Source of the DNA: Muribaculum sp.
GTDB taxonomy: Bacteria > Bacteroidota > Bacteroidia > Bacteroidales > Muribaculaceae
Assembly (NCBI GenBank): GCA_009775095.1
Contig: VSOZ01000009.1
Coordinates: 1 to 64,000, forward strand
Length of the DNA stretch: 64,000 bases
Direction: 5' to 3'
Under the pieces are notes generated by a model, which was not told the origin of the DNA, ran no database searches, and saw only the letters and a program-made list of their open reading frames with translations. Positions 8,483 to 17,270 of this stretch are shown here, in pieces; within the stretch, counting starts at the first letter, position 1, and every line of letters starts with the position of its first letter. Position numbers and translations under genes: made by a program.

Positions 8483-9058
8483 TTAATGTATGTCACGAAG
8501 TAGGCTGAAAAACTCCGCTCTCATCTCGGGAGCTGAAAAAAGGCCGTTGTATTCAATTGTAGTCGTGCTTGAATCCTGCTTCTCCACGCCACGCATCTTC
8601 ATGCACAGATGCTGGGCATTGCAGGCCACGATAACCCCCTTTGTATGCAGCGAGCGTGAAATGCTGGCGCATATTTCAGACGTAAGACGTTCCTGAACCT
8701 GAAGCCTGCGGGCATATACGTTTACGGCACGGGCGAGTTTTGAAAGACCCACCATCTCTCCGTCGGGTATATATCCGACCGATACACGACCGAAAAACGG
8801 CAGTATATGGTGCTCACAGAACGAATAGAACTCGATATCCTTTACAATGACCATCTGTGAGCCGGCATATTCAAATATAGCCGACTTCATCACGTCATCG
8901 GCATTTTCACGATAGCCCTGCGTAGCATAGTACAGAGCCTTGGCAGCCCTCACGGGAGTCTTTTCAAGGCCATGCCGCGACGGGTCGTCACCGAGAAGCC
9001 GTATTATGCTTTCATAATGCTCCGCTATCCGTGCTATTACCTGATCCTTATCCATCAC
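8483..9058 (-). CDS. folE: GTP cyclohydrolase I
   Basis: A 191-residue FolE that converts GTP to 7,8-dihydroneopterin triphosphate, the first step of folate synthesis, or of queuosine synthesis. Zinc ligands Cys81, His84 and Cys152 are present (FCEHHILPFFG, QHLCMKMRG), and the substrate-binding segment GEMVGLSKLARAV is intact. It follows the SPOR gene by 10 bp. The downstream gap to ileS is 100 bp and carries the ileS promoter. Confidence 0.97.
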   Translation of the reverse strand: MMDKDQVIARIAEHYESIIRLLGDDPSRHGLEKTPVRAAKALYYATQGYRENADDVMKSAIFEYAGSQMVIVKDIEFYSFCEHHILPFFGRVSVGYIPDGEMVGLSKLARAVNVYARRLQVQERLTSEICASISRSLHTKGVIVACNAQHLCMKMRGVEKQDSSTTTIEYNGLFSAPEMRAEFFSLLRDIH

Positions 9059-9068
9059 TTGAGAACAA

Positions 9069-9554
9069 TCAGTCTTCCGATACGATTATACGGTCGCGCA
9101 CAACCCTTATCTCTCTGCTATAACGGGGGAAAGCCTCTTTAAGCTCGTGAGCGGCGGCATTTGCGTCGTCCTGAGTACGGAAATTACCCACACGCAATCT
9201 CCAGTATGGTGAGCTATACACTACGTAAGTCGGATATTGAGGAAATTTTGCAGCCACATTGCGAGCTCTCGTACGGGCCTCAGCCTTTGCAGTGCGAGCA
9301 TTGTTGTCGGAAAACACCTGAATGCGATAGCCTCCGGTCTTGCCCGACACGGGGCGCGCCTCCTCGGCGGCATGTGGTGCTTCATATATAAGCCGATGCT
9401 CCAATGCCTCGGGCATAATGACGGTTATGGCGCTATCAGCCTCGATATGCTCCACGATCGATGCCTTCCGCGACAGCGAATCGGCATTCTCGGCGCTTGC
9501 TGACACATGCCACAAGCCGAGAAGCAACATTATCAAAATCCTTGTTATCTTCAC
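9069..9554 (-). CDS. exported SPOR-domain protein
   Basis: A 161-residue protein with a cleavable signal peptide (residues 1-21, ending VSASA) and a C-terminal SPOR domain (about 73-155: GGYRIQVFSDNNARTAKAEA and WRLRVGNFRTQDDANAAAHEL). SPOR domains bind peptidoglycan strands that lack stem peptides, mainly at division septa, so this is probably a periplasmic protein linked to the cell wall. It has its own promoter, is separated from tpiA by a terminator, and precedes folE by 10 bp. Confidence 0.88.
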   Translation of the reverse strand: MKITRILIMLLLGLWHVSASAENADSLSRKASIVEHIEADSAITVIMPEALEHRLIYEAPHAAEEARPVSGKTGGYRIQVFSDNNARTAKAEARTRARNVAAKFPQYPTYVVYSSPYWRLRVGNFRTQDDANAAAHELKEAFPRYSREIRVVRDRIIVSED

Positions 9555-9577
9555 TTATGTATCGGATTGAATTTCGT

Positions 9578-9609
9578 GCAAAGTTAGTTAAAATATAATA
9601 TACTTGCAA
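9578..9609 (-). promoter_or_regulatory. promoter of the SPOR-folE unit
   Basis: Minus strand TTG (9607-9609), 20 bp, TAACTTTGC (9578-9586), 24 bp before the SPOR gene start. It lies just behind the tpiA terminator, which supports a separate unit. Confidence 0.75.
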
Positions 9610-9612
9610 TAT

Positions 9613-9652
9613 AAAAAAACGGACGCCGGCCGGAATATACCGGAGCGTCCGT
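9613..9652 (-). terminator. intrinsic terminator of tpiA
   Basis: Minus strand ACGGACGC ... GCGTCCGT stem with an inner CCGG/CCGG pairing (9619-9652) followed directly by TTTTTTT. It lies 33 bp after the tpiA stop. Confidence 0.92.
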
Positions 9653-9685
9653 AGTTCTGTTTTATTTCGATACGGGGTATCTTGA

Positions 9686-10441
9686 TCAGAATGCATTTAC
9701 AATGCCCATGAACGATGCTGCATCAAGAGCGGCACCGCCGATAAGTCCGCCGTCAACGTCGGGCTTTGCAAAGAGCTGGGGAGCATTTGAGGGCTTGCAG
9801 CTACCGCCATAAAGGATAGAGGTATCCTCAGCCACTTCCTTGCCGTAACGCTCTGCTATGACACCACGTATAAACGCATGCATGTCCTCGGCCTGATCAT
9901 CGGTAGCGGTCTTGCCTGTACCGATAGCCCATACCGGCTCGTAAGCGAGGATAATCTTGCCGAAATCCTCGGCTGACAGATGGAAGAGAGCCTCTTCGAT
10001 CTGCTTCTTTACAACCTCGTTGTAAGTGCCGTTTTCGCGCTCTGCAAGCACTTCGCCTATACAGAAGATAGGAGTAAGGTTGTTTTCAAGAGCGAGAGCC
10101 ACCTTTTCTTTGAGAGTCTCCGAAGTCTCACCGTAGTACTGACGACGCTCGGAGTGTCCGAGTATGACATAAGTGGCGCCTGTAGAAGCTACCATTGAAG
10201 CCGATACCTCGCCGGTATAAGCGCCTGACTTATGGTCAGCGCAGTTTTCAGCACCAAGACCGAGCTTGCTCTTATCGATCACTTCATTTACAGTTGCGAG
10301 ATGGGTAAAGGGAACGGCAATAACGACGTCGCACTTGGGAGTTGCATCTTTCAATGCCTTGTTCACTTCACATGCAAGAGCCACACCTTCCTGAAGATTG
10401 GTGTTCATCTTCCAGTTTCCTGCTACAATTTTCTTTCTCAT
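9686..10441 (-). CDS. tpiA: triosephosphate isomerase
   Basis: A 251-residue TIM-barrel enzyme that interconverts dihydroxyacetone phosphate and glyceraldehyde 3-phosphate. Catalytic residues are in place: Lys11 (GNWKMN), His96 (LGHSERR) and Glu168 (AYEPVWAIGTG). It follows the DoxX-like gene, has a -7 element just after that gene's stop, and ends in a strong terminator. The order DUF1599, DoxX-like, tpiA, SPOR, folE is a known Bacteroidales arrangement. Confidence 0.98.
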   Translation of the reverse strand: MRKKIVAGNWKMNTNLQEGVALACEVNKALKDATPKCDVVIAVPFTHLATVNEVIDKSKLGLGAENCADHKSGAYTGEVSASMVASTGATYVILGHSERRQYYGETSETLKEKVALALENNLTPIFCIGEVLAERENGTYNEVVKKQIEEALFHLSAEDFGKIILAYEPVWAIGTGKTATDDQAEDMHAFIRGVIAERYGKEVAEDTSILYGGSCKPSNAPQLFAKPDVDGGLIGGAALDAASFMGIVNAF

Positions 10442-10481
10442 TCTTAATATATATTAATCATTTGGTATTGTATTATTATCT

Positions 10482-10490
10482 GCAAAATTA
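10482..10490 (-). promoter_or_regulatory. promoter -7 element of tpiA
   Basis: Minus strand TAATTTTGC, a perfect TAnnTTTG match, 41 bp before tpiA and directly behind the stop of the preceding gene. No good -33 box is seen. tpiA may be read both from here and from the upstream operon. Confidence 0.5.
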
Positions 10491-10491
10491 A

Positions 10492-11745
10492 TTATTTTTT
10501 CCGATTTCTGCGCGAGAAATGCAATTTTACTGCCCTTCCGCTCCTATCTATGCCCCACAGCACCGCCTCGACGCCCAAAAACAGCACCGTAAGCAGCCAG
10601 AACAGAAAAGTGCCGGAATATGCCAACAGGTCAAGGGCATCATTGTCAGCCGACGCAAACCAGTCGCTGTCAATCGACGACAAAGAGCGCTTCCACACGA
10701 TATCGCCGTCTTTAAGATACACGACCGATACGTTGCCTCGGGCCAGCTCTTTAAGCGAAGTATCTTCAGCCGTATATATGTCATACGAGGCCATTGAGAA
10801 ATCGCGCCAGAACTCCACGCCTTTGCTGTCGGAGCCGAGTATGGCTATCATCTCACCGCCGAGCGACCTTACATAGCGGTTCATGTCGTTAATAAGATAT
10901 GTCGATGAAGCATCAAGATTTTTCATCTCGGGGATAAGCACCAGCACCTGTATGCCGTCAGAGGCGATAACCTCGCCGGTCACATCCTCGTCACCGTCAA
11001 AGACAGCCAACGTACGCTCTTCGACGGCATCCATCCGCTCCGGCTCTACACGGTCGACAAAGGTCCAAGTGCTATCGGGCAACTCATCTTCGCCGAACTC
11101 CATGCGTTCGCCATCTTTTTCATAGATAAACCGCCACTCCCCTTCTTCTTCATCATTGCGGTCAGACAACAATGCCGTACCCTCTTTGTAAGGGCGGAAA
11201 TCGACAAGCGGCTGTATATTATATCCGAAAAGTCCTATTATAACTATGTATACAACCGCCACAAAACCTACAAGCCACTGCGAATATGCCGAGAACAAGC
11301 CGCTCACCTCACGGTTATGAAACAGCAGATAGACCAACATAGCCGAGATGACCAAGTTTTTAATAAATGTGGCCGTATTGGATATAAGCAGAAAATCGCC
11401 GAAGCAGCCACAATCGCTTACAGGATTGGCGACGGCTATATAGAGCGTCAGCGGCAACATGGCCAGCATCATCAAAGACATCAGCCACACACATGTCCGC
11501 TTATAACATCCGGTTATCAGAAACCATCCGGTAAGAAACTCAACGGCCGACAGCCCCATAGCCACCACAAGAACCAACGAACGCGGTTGCGGCCATGACC
11601 ATACGTTAAGGTACTGCTCTATTTTATATATAAAGCCCCATACGTCGATCATCTTTGTCGTACCCGACACGATGAAGACGGCTCCTACCAGTATGCGGAA
11701 GGTCCATACGACAGCCTTGTTGTGACGTTGTAAAAACTCACTCAT
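10492..11745 (-). CDS. DoxX/MauE-like membrane protein with periplasmic domain (BT_3928 family)
   Basis: A 417-residue inner-membrane protein of the family annotated as BT_3928 / DoxX-like in Bacteroides. Residues 10-165 hold four to five hydrophobic helices and the DCGCFG motif (111-116) shared with MauE-type proteins, which are linked to disulfide chemistry. Residues about 190-370 form a soluble domain with a thioredoxin-like alternation (VLVLIPEMKN, GGEMIAILGSD) but no CxxC pair. A last helix follows at about 375-395. The start overlaps the DUF1599 stop by 8 bp, so translation is probably coupled. Function is not established; a redox or membrane-integrity role is an inference. Confidence 0.85.
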   Translation of the reverse strand: MSEFLQRHNKAVVWTFRILVGAVFIVSGTTKMIDVWGFIYKIEQYLNVWSWPQPRSLVLVVAMGLSAVEFLTGWFLITGCYKRTCVWLMSLMMLAMLPLTLYIAVANPVSDCGCFGDFLLISNTATFIKNLVISAMLVYLLFHNREVSGLFSAYSQWLVGFVAVVYIVIIGLFGYNIQPLVDFRPYKEGTALLSDRNDEEEGEWRFIYEKDGERMEFGEDELPDSTWTFVDRVEPERMDAVEERTLAVFDGDEDVTGEVIASDGIQVLVLIPEMKNLDASSTYLINDMNRYVRSLGGEMIAILGSDSKGVEFWRDFSMASYDIYTAEDTSLKELARGNVSVVYLKDGDIVWKRSLSSIDSDWFASADNDALDLLAYSGTFLFWLLTVLFLGVEAVLWGIDRSGRAVKLHFSRRNRKK

Positions 11746-12283
11746 CGCCCTCGGTCAGCTTTATTATGGCGAAAACAGAGTAGTTTATCATGTCCTGATA
11801 ATTGGCGTCTATGCCCTCAGACACGAGTGTCACCCCGGCATTGTCCTCAATCTGCTTTGTACGCATCAGTTTCTGAAGTATTATGTCGGTATATGAATGT
11901 ACCCTCATGCCGCGCCAAGCCTCGTCGTAGTCATGATTTTTCTTAATCATAAGCTCGCGGGTAAGAGCTATATAGCGGTCATAAAGCTGAGTAGCCCGCT
12001 CAACGTCAAGATCCTCCTTGTCGCTGAAGCCAAGCTCAAGCTGTATAAGTCCAATGACACCATAATTTACGATAGCAATAAACTCGGGAAGTATGCCCTC
12101 GCCCACCTTTGACACTTTTTTGGTCTCCAGCGACCTTATGCGCGTGGCTTTTATAAATATCTGGTCTGTGACCGACTCCGGACGCATTATGCGCCACGAA
12201 GCACCGTAGTCCTTCAACTTCTTAACAAACACGTCACGACACTTATCAAGCGCGCGATCAAACTGAGCTATTGTATCGGCCAT
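11738..12283 (-). CDS. DUF1599 protein with two tandem copies of the domain
   Basis: A 181-residue protein made of two similar halves: about 21-82 (KLKDYGASWRIMRPES ... IVNYGVIGLIQL) and 113-176 (KKNHDYDEAWRGMRVHS ... MINYSVFAIIKL). DUF1599 is a short all-alpha domain that Pfam groups with proteins linked to nucleotide modification; its role here is unknown. No signal peptide. It is the first gene of a unit with the DoxX-like gene and has a -7 element directly upstream. Confidence 0.88.
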   Translation of the reverse strand: MADTIAQFDRALDKCRDVFVKKLKDYGASWRIMRPESVTDQIFIKATRIRSLETKKVSKVGEGILPEFIAIVNYGVIGLIQLELGFSDKEDLDVERATQLYDRYIALTRELMIKKNHDYDEAWRGMRVHSYTDIILQKLMRTKQIEDNAGVTLVSEGIDANYQDMINYSVFAIIKLTEGDE

Positions 12284-12304
12284 AAAAATATTGCTTTTAT
12301 CATT

Positions 12305-12313
12305 GCAAAGATA
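12305..12313 (-). promoter_or_regulatory. promoter -7 element of DUF1599-DoxX unit
   Basis: Minus strand TATCTTTGC, a perfect TAnnTTTG match, 21 bp before the start codon, giving a very short leader. It lies in the divergent gap to engB. Confidence 0.65.
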
Positions 12314-12449
12314 GTATTATTACACGATATCACGAAAACAAGAATACGTTTAAAATATGCCGCTGTATCAACAATAATGCGAAATACGCATTTATTTTAT
12401 ATGACTACGAGAAAATATTACTATCTTTACGTAATCAAACGAGACTGAA

Positions 12450-13064
12450 ATGAATATCACTTCTGCAAAATTCGAGATAAGCAATTCAAATGTGGCAAAA
12501 TGCCCTGACACCAATCGCCACGAGTATGCCTTCATAGGACGCTCCAACGTAGGCAAGTCATCGCTTATAAATATGCTTACCGGACGCAAAGGATTGGCCA
12601 TGACCTCCTCCACTCCCGGAAAGACCACGCTTATCAACCACTTTCTGATAAATGACGAGTGGTATATAGTCGATCTGCCCGGCTACGGGTATGCCCAGCG
12701 CGGTAAGAAAATGCAGACTGAGATAAAACGCATAATCGAGGACTACATTCTCGAACGACGCCAGATGACCAACCTGTTTGTACTTGTAGACTCTCGTCAT
12801 GACCCACAGAAAATCGACTTGGAATTCATGGAATGGCTCGGAGAAAACGAAGTGCCGTTTGCCATAGTGTTTACCAAACTGGACAAGCTGTCGGCCACCG
12901 CGGGTAAAATACAGACCGGCAAATATCTTGACCGCCTGCGAGAACAGTGGGAAGAGCTGCCGCCCGTATTCTATACATCAAGCAACAACGGACGAGGCCG
13001 CAAAGAACTACTTGACTATATAGAAGAACTTAACCGGCTACCTTTGGCATCGCCCGACGAGTGA
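12450..13064 (+). CDS. engB: ribosome biogenesis GTPase EngB (YihA/YsxC)
   Basis: A 204-residue TrmE-Era-like GTPase needed for late 50S subunit assembly. All G motifs are present: GRSNVGKS at 30-37, TPGKT at 55-59, DLPG at 75-78, TKLDK near 142 and the SSN segment near 177. It is divergent from the DUF1599 gene. A near-consensus -7 element (TATCTTTAC, 12422-12430) lies 19 bp upstream. relA follows after 45 bp on the same strand. Confidence 0.97.
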   Translation: MNITSAKFEISNSNVAKCPDTNRHEYAFIGRSNVGKSSLINMLTGRKGLAMTSSTPGKTTLINHFLINDEWYIVDLPGYGYAQRGKKMQTEIKRIIEDYILERRQMTNLFVLVDSRHDPQKIDLEFMEWLGENEVPFAIVFTKLDKLSATAGKIQTGKYLDRLREQWEELPPVFYTSSNNGRGRKELLDYIEELNRLPLASPDE

Positions 13065-13109
13065 CTGTAAACACCTTTAACACGTTCCATTTTAAAATAC
13101 TTTTTAATT

Positions 13110-15308
13110 ATGGAAGAGAAATATCTGACTCCTGAAGAAAAAAGATATATGCTTGCGGCATTTCGCAAGTTGCTCGTACATACACGTGACGTCACTGAAC
13201 ACGGCGACATTGCGAAAGTAAGACACATCATAAACGAAGGCATACACCAGAACCATTACCGCCGCGACCGCTACGGTATAAACCCGACGGTACATAACTT
13301 GTCGACAGCCCTCTCTCTATGCGAGATGATAAGCCCCGACAGAAACATGATAATAGCTATCCTTCTTTTCAATCTGTGCAAAACGGAGTTTATACCTGAA
13401 GAGGAGCTTGTAAAAGAATGGGGTGACGACATTGCCAAACTCATACGCGGACTTTTAAAGGTGTCAACCCTCTACAGCAGGCAGGCAGCGGTTGAAAGTG
13501 ACAATTTCCGCAAACTCCTGCTGACATTTGCCGAGGACATACGTGTCATAATCATCATGATCATAGACCGCCTCGTACTTATGAGGTCTATCAACCACCA
13601 TCCAAACGAAAAGATGGTGCACGATGTGGCATACGAGGCAAACTATCTGTATGCTCCGCTCGCCCACCGTCTCGGCCTATATGCCATAAAGTCGGAGCTT
13701 GAGGACATGTCGCTCAAGTACACCAACAGAGAGACTTATACGGAGATAGCGCGCAAGCTCAACGAGACAAAGACAAGCCGCGACGCTTATATAGCCGAGT
13801 TCATACGTCCCATAAAAGAGAAACTTGGCGCTACGAATCTGAAATATGAAGTAAAAGGCCGTACAAAGTCCATTTACTCGATATGGAACAAACTGCGCAA
13901 ACAAAAAAATGACATTGAGCACATCTATGACCTTTTTGCCATAAGAATAATAATTGACAGCGAACCGGCCAACGAAAAAAGCGACTGCTGGCTCGCCTAC
14001 TCCATAATAACCGACCTGTACCGGCCCAATCCCTCGCGACTGAAAGACTGGCTGAGTATACCGAAAAGCAACGGGTATGAATCGCTGCATATAACAGTAT
14101 ACGGCCCCGACCAACGATGGGTGGAGGTGCAGATACGCACCAAGCGTATGGACCTCATAGCTGAAAAAGGTCTTGCCGCCCACTGGCGTTACAAAGGCAT
14201 CAAGAGCGAAGGCAATCTCGACGTGTGGATGAACAATGTGCGCGACATCCTTGAGACCGCTGAGACCGGACCTATGGAGCTGATGAAAAACATGAAGATG
14301 GACATCTACGACAAGGAGGTATTTGTCTTCACACCGAAAGGCGATCTTTATAAGTTGCCTTACGGAGCGTCGGTTCTTGATTTCGCGTTTAACATCCACT
14401 CCAATCTGGGGGTGAAATGCACCGGCGCTAAAGTCAATGACAAAAACGAAAGGCTCAACTACAAGCTTAAGAGCGGCGACACAGTAGAGATACTTACATC
14501 AAACACTCAGGTACCCAAACTCGACTGGCTAAACTTCGTCGTGACGTCAAAAGCCAGAAACAAAATACGCCAGACCGTCCACGAAATGAACAACCGCTCG
14601 GCCACTCTAGGTAAAGAGCTGGTTGAGCGCCGCTTCAAAAATCGCAAGATTGAACTTCAGGAGCCCACCATAATGAAGGTCATCAAGAAGATGGGCTACA
14701 AGACCGTCACCGACTTCTACTATGCCGTGGGCGACGAACGCCTCGACATAAACGACATAATAGCCGAATACGAGGCCGTAGAGCGAAAAGCCGCCGAAAG
14801 TGCCGAGATAAGGTCAGCCGAAGAATTTCAGCTTGTCAAGGAGGAGGACGACAATACTGATGACGTACTCGTAATCGGCGACAACATAAAGGGTATCAAC
14901 TACCGCCTTGCAAAGTGCTGCAATCCTATATTCGGCGACGATGTCTTCGGCTTCATCTCCGCGGAAGGAGTCATAAAAGTACATCGCTGCGACTGTCCCA
15001 ATGCCGCAAACATCAGGGAGAAGTATCCTTATCGTGTCATTACAACACGATGGTCGGGCAAACTCGGACAACAGTTCGGGGCCACACTGCGCATTATCGG
15101 GCATGACGATATAGGTATCGTGACCAATATAACGTCGATCATAAACAAAGAAAAAGACGTGACCCTCCGCAGCATATCCATAAACTCTAACGACAACATA
15201 TTTCAGGGCTTTCTTATAGTAGGTGTAAACGACACCACTACCCTTAACAACCTCATAAAGAAACTAAAAACAGTAAAAGGAGTAAAAGATGTACAACGCA
15301 GCAAGTAA
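13110..15308 (+). CDS. relA: Rel-family (p)ppGpp synthetase with degenerate hydrolase domain
   Basis: A 732-residue long RSH protein. The domain order is HD-like hydrolase (about 20-190), synthetase (about 245-380), TGS (about 405-465), Cys-containing and C-terminal ACT regions. The synthetase is intact, with RLKDWLSIPKSNGYESLH and VEVQIRT. The RxKD form is the one usual in bifunctional enzymes. In the hydrolase part the HD pair of LLHDxxED is replaced by Phe87-Asn88 (LLFNLCKTE), and DRLHNMR is DRLVLMR. Hydrolysis is therefore probably lost, so the protein should mainly make alarmone, and a separate SpoT/Rel should exist elsewhere. The downstream lipoprotein gene starts inside the last 20 bp. 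Confidence 0.93.
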   Translation: MEEKYLTPEEKRYMLAAFRKLLVHTRDVTEHGDIAKVRHIINEGIHQNHYRRDRYGINPTVHNLSTALSLCEMISPDRNMIIAILLFNLCKTEFIPEEELVKEWGDDIAKLIRGLLKVSTLYSRQAAVESDNFRKLLLTFAEDIRVIIIMIIDRLVLMRSINHHPNEKMVHDVAYEANYLYAPLAHRLGLYAIKSELEDMSLKYTNRETYTEIARKLNETKTSRDAYIAEFIRPIKEKLGATNLKYEVKGRTKSIYSIWNKLRKQKNDIEHIYDLFAIRIIIDSEPANEKSDCWLAYSIITDLYRPNPSRLKDWLSIPKSNGYESLHITVYGPDQRWVEVQIRTKRMDLIAEKGLAAHWRYKGIKSEGNLDVWMNNVRDILETAETGPMELMKNMKMDIYDKEVFVFTPKGDLYKLPYGASVLDFAFNIHSNLGVKCTGAKVNDKNERLNYKLKSGDTVEILTSNTQVPKLDWLNFVVTSKARNKIRQTVHEMNNRSATLGKELVERRFKNRKIELQEPTIMKVIKKMGYKTVTDFYYAVGDERLDINDIIAEYEAVERKAAESAEIRSAEEFQLVKEEDDNTDDVLVIGDNIKGINYRLAKCCNPIFGDDVFGFISAEGVIKVHRCDCPNAANIREKYPYRVITTRWSGKLGQQFGATLRIIGHDDIGIVTNITSIINKEKDVTLRSISINSNDNIFQGFLIVGVNDTTTLNNLIKKLKTVKGVKDVQRSK

Positions 15309-16137
15309 ACTACATCCGCTACTGATAGCAACGGCTCTGCTGTTTGCATCCTGCGGAAGCAAGAATGACGAGTCGGCGCAGGCCGGTAAATTAGTGGCCG
15401 AAGCGGATTCCGCTCTTAAAGCCGGCGACTATGCCATAGCTCTTGAACGTCTCGATACACTTAAAGTGAAATATCCGGCACAGATAGACGCACAACGCGA
15501 AGGCATGCATCTGCGACCGCTTGTAATCGAAGGGCAGACCATAAAAGAGCTCGAGTCAACCGACAGCCTTCAGTCATGGTACAGCCATCTTCAGGACTCA
15601 CTCATGCAGTACTTTACACTTGTAGACAACCCGCAGCTTGTCGAGGGATATTATGTCATAAAGGAGTATGCCAAGTCGACGCTGTTCAACCGCACGGGAG
15701 TCGAGTCAAGAGTATCGCCCGACGGCCAATTCTATATGATAAGTTCGCTTACATCGAATCCGGTCAAGCATACATCCATATCACTCGCCGACGGAAACGG
15801 GAAAGTCACGACAGCGACCGTGGCTTATGACGGAGAACGCAATTATCGTTCAGGCGGTACGGAGATGATAACCTTCACGGGGGCCGAATGTGACACACTC
15901 GGGCACTTCCTATCAGGTAATCAGACAAAGAACATCAAACTGATATTTAACGGCACCAAGTCGCACACGACAACGTTGTCAGCCAACGACCGACTTGCCA
16001 TGCAACGCGCCTACAGCCTGTCACAGGCCATGACGGGAAAACGCCGCATGGCCGCCAAACGCGATTTTCTCGACAAGCAACTGCTCCTTGCCCGAGACCA
16101 AGCCGCACGCACGTCACACACCGGTGACGACAAATAA
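15289..16137 (+). CDS. lipoprotein of unknown function
   Basis: A 282-residue protein that starts inside the 3' end of relA (20-bp overlap). Residues 1-22 form a lipoprotein signal ending LLFASC, so the mature protein would be anchored by Cys22. One TPR-like helix pair is visible (AEADSALKAGDYAIALERLDTL split across 38-59), followed by a beta-rich middle part and a basic alpha-helical C-terminus. No family was recognised. The overlap suggests coupled expression with relA. The gene is convergent with the hydrolase gene, 7 bp away. Confidence 0.75.
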   Translation: MYNAASKLHPLLIATALLFASCGSKNDESAQAGKLVAEADSALKAGDYAIALERLDTLKVKYPAQIDAQREGMHLRPLVIEGQTIKELESTDSLQSWYSHLQDSLMQYFTLVDNPQLVEGYYVIKEYAKSTLFNRTGVESRVSPDGQFYMISSLTSNPVKHTSISLADGNGKVTTATVAYDGERNYRSGGTEMITFTGAECDTLGHFLSGNQTKNIKLIFNGTKSHTTTLSANDRLAMQRAYSLSQAMTGKRRMAAKRDFLDKQLLLARDQAARTSHTGDDK

Positions 16138-16144
16138 TACCTGC

Positions 16145-17149
16145 CTACAGACCTTGACGGTAGAGCCAGCCGAACATATAGGCGTAAAGTGCTTCCCTGA
16201 CTTCAGGTTTTGACAAGACAAGGTCATGAAGGCCCCCGTTAACCGTTATTTCAGTAACCGTTATTCCGAGCCGACGCCCATAGCGCGATATGTCATCGAC
16301 ATCGAGCACTGCGTCGGCTTCGCTATATACAGACGCGGGGTCGCCCTCCTTCACACTGCGGTCAGAATGCATAAGCAGCACTGGCACTCCGATATGCGGA
16401 TCATTCTGCAATATGCCCTGAGCAAGGTCGATAGCCCTTATCCAGCCGGTATCCACGTCGGGCGATACTTCGAGTTTCCAATCGGTATTGTATTCCCATT
16501 CACCGCCGTAACGTCTAAGCAGGCTCTCGCTATAGCCGCGACTGTCGCCTTGCGATATGGCAACGTCCGGAAATAAACCGCCAAATGTATCTACCGCCGG
16601 TATCAGAAACTTTTCCTGAAATGCGCTCTGATTCCAATCAAGAAACGGACTATTAAGAATAAGCGCCCTTATACACGGATCAGGGTTTTCATTCATATAC
16701 AACGCGGTAGTCAGTCCACCGGTAGAATGCCCCATAAGTATTATCTCATCCACGCCGTCACGCTTCATGCATGCCACAGCCGAGTCAATATCAGCAAAAT
16801 ATTCGTGCATGTCACGTACCTTAAACTTCTTTTGTCCGGGCATGATTGAACGCCCGTATTTGCGCAAGTCGACGGCGTAAAAATTATAGCATGAGTCAAC
16901 AAACATGTCGCCCATCTCCTTTTGGAAAAAATAATCGTTAAATCCGTGGACATACAAGACTCCCCTACCGCCGCCACATGACGACAGTTTACGTACTATA
17001 GTACTTCTTACCGGACCGCTGTAGTCGCGGCCTTGATCCACATAGCTCATCTCATAACCGTCGCCGAGCACATCAGGCACCCATACCCGGGCCTGCAATC
17101 CTGTAAAAGCGCAAGCGGCACATAACGCCGCAATAAATATCTTTTTCAT
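16145..17149 (-). CDS. exported alpha/beta hydrolase (serine type)
   Basis: A 334-residue protein from the ATG at 17149, chosen because it begins a clear signal peptide (MKKIFIAALCAACAFTGLQA); an upstream in-frame ATG at 17185 would add 12 residues before it. The fold is of the monoacylglycerol lipase / S33 serine hydrolase type: oxyanion region YVHGF (67-71), nucleophile elbow GHSTG with Ser142, and a C-terminal catalytic His in GGLHD. It probably acts in the periplasm on lipid or peptide esters; the substrate is unknown. It is a single gene facing the relA lipoprotein. Confidence 0.82.
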   Translation of the reverse strand: MKKIFIAALCAACAFTGLQARVWVPDVLGDGYEMSYVDQGRDYSGPVRSTIVRKLSSCGGGRGVLYVHGFNDYFFQKEMGDMFVDSCYNFYAVDLRKYGRSIMPGQKKFKVRDMHEYFADIDSAVACMKRDGVDEIILMGHSTGGLTTALYMNENPDPCIRALILNSPFLDWNQSAFQEKFLIPAVDTFGGLFPDVAISQGDSRGYSESLLRRYGGEWEYNTDWKLEVSPDVDTGWIRAIDLAQGILQNDPHIGVPVLLMHSDRSVKEGDPASVYSEADAVLDVDDISRYGRRLGITVTEITVNGGLHDLVLSKPEVREALYAYMFGWLYRQGL

Positions 17150-17209
17150 ATAAATGCTAACAACCTGCATCAAAAACGGGTTCACTATATATAATAATGT
17201 GTAAACCTG

Positions 17210-17242
17210 AAAACAGACAAGGACGCCAAAATGACGCCCTTG
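17210..17242 (-). terminator. probable terminator of alaS
   Basis: Minus strand CAAGGGCG ... CGTCCTTG imperfect stem (17218-17242) followed by TCTGTTTTC, 28 bp after the alaS stop. One mismatch and a short T run make it of medium strength. Confidence 0.6.
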
Positions 17243-17270
17243 CTAAAATATCACTTTTGTTCAACTAATT

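Noticed and set aside
13677..14399. Minus-strand frame of 240 codons inside relA
   Set aside because: No recognisable domain; it lies wholly inside the intact synthetase and TGS coding sequence.
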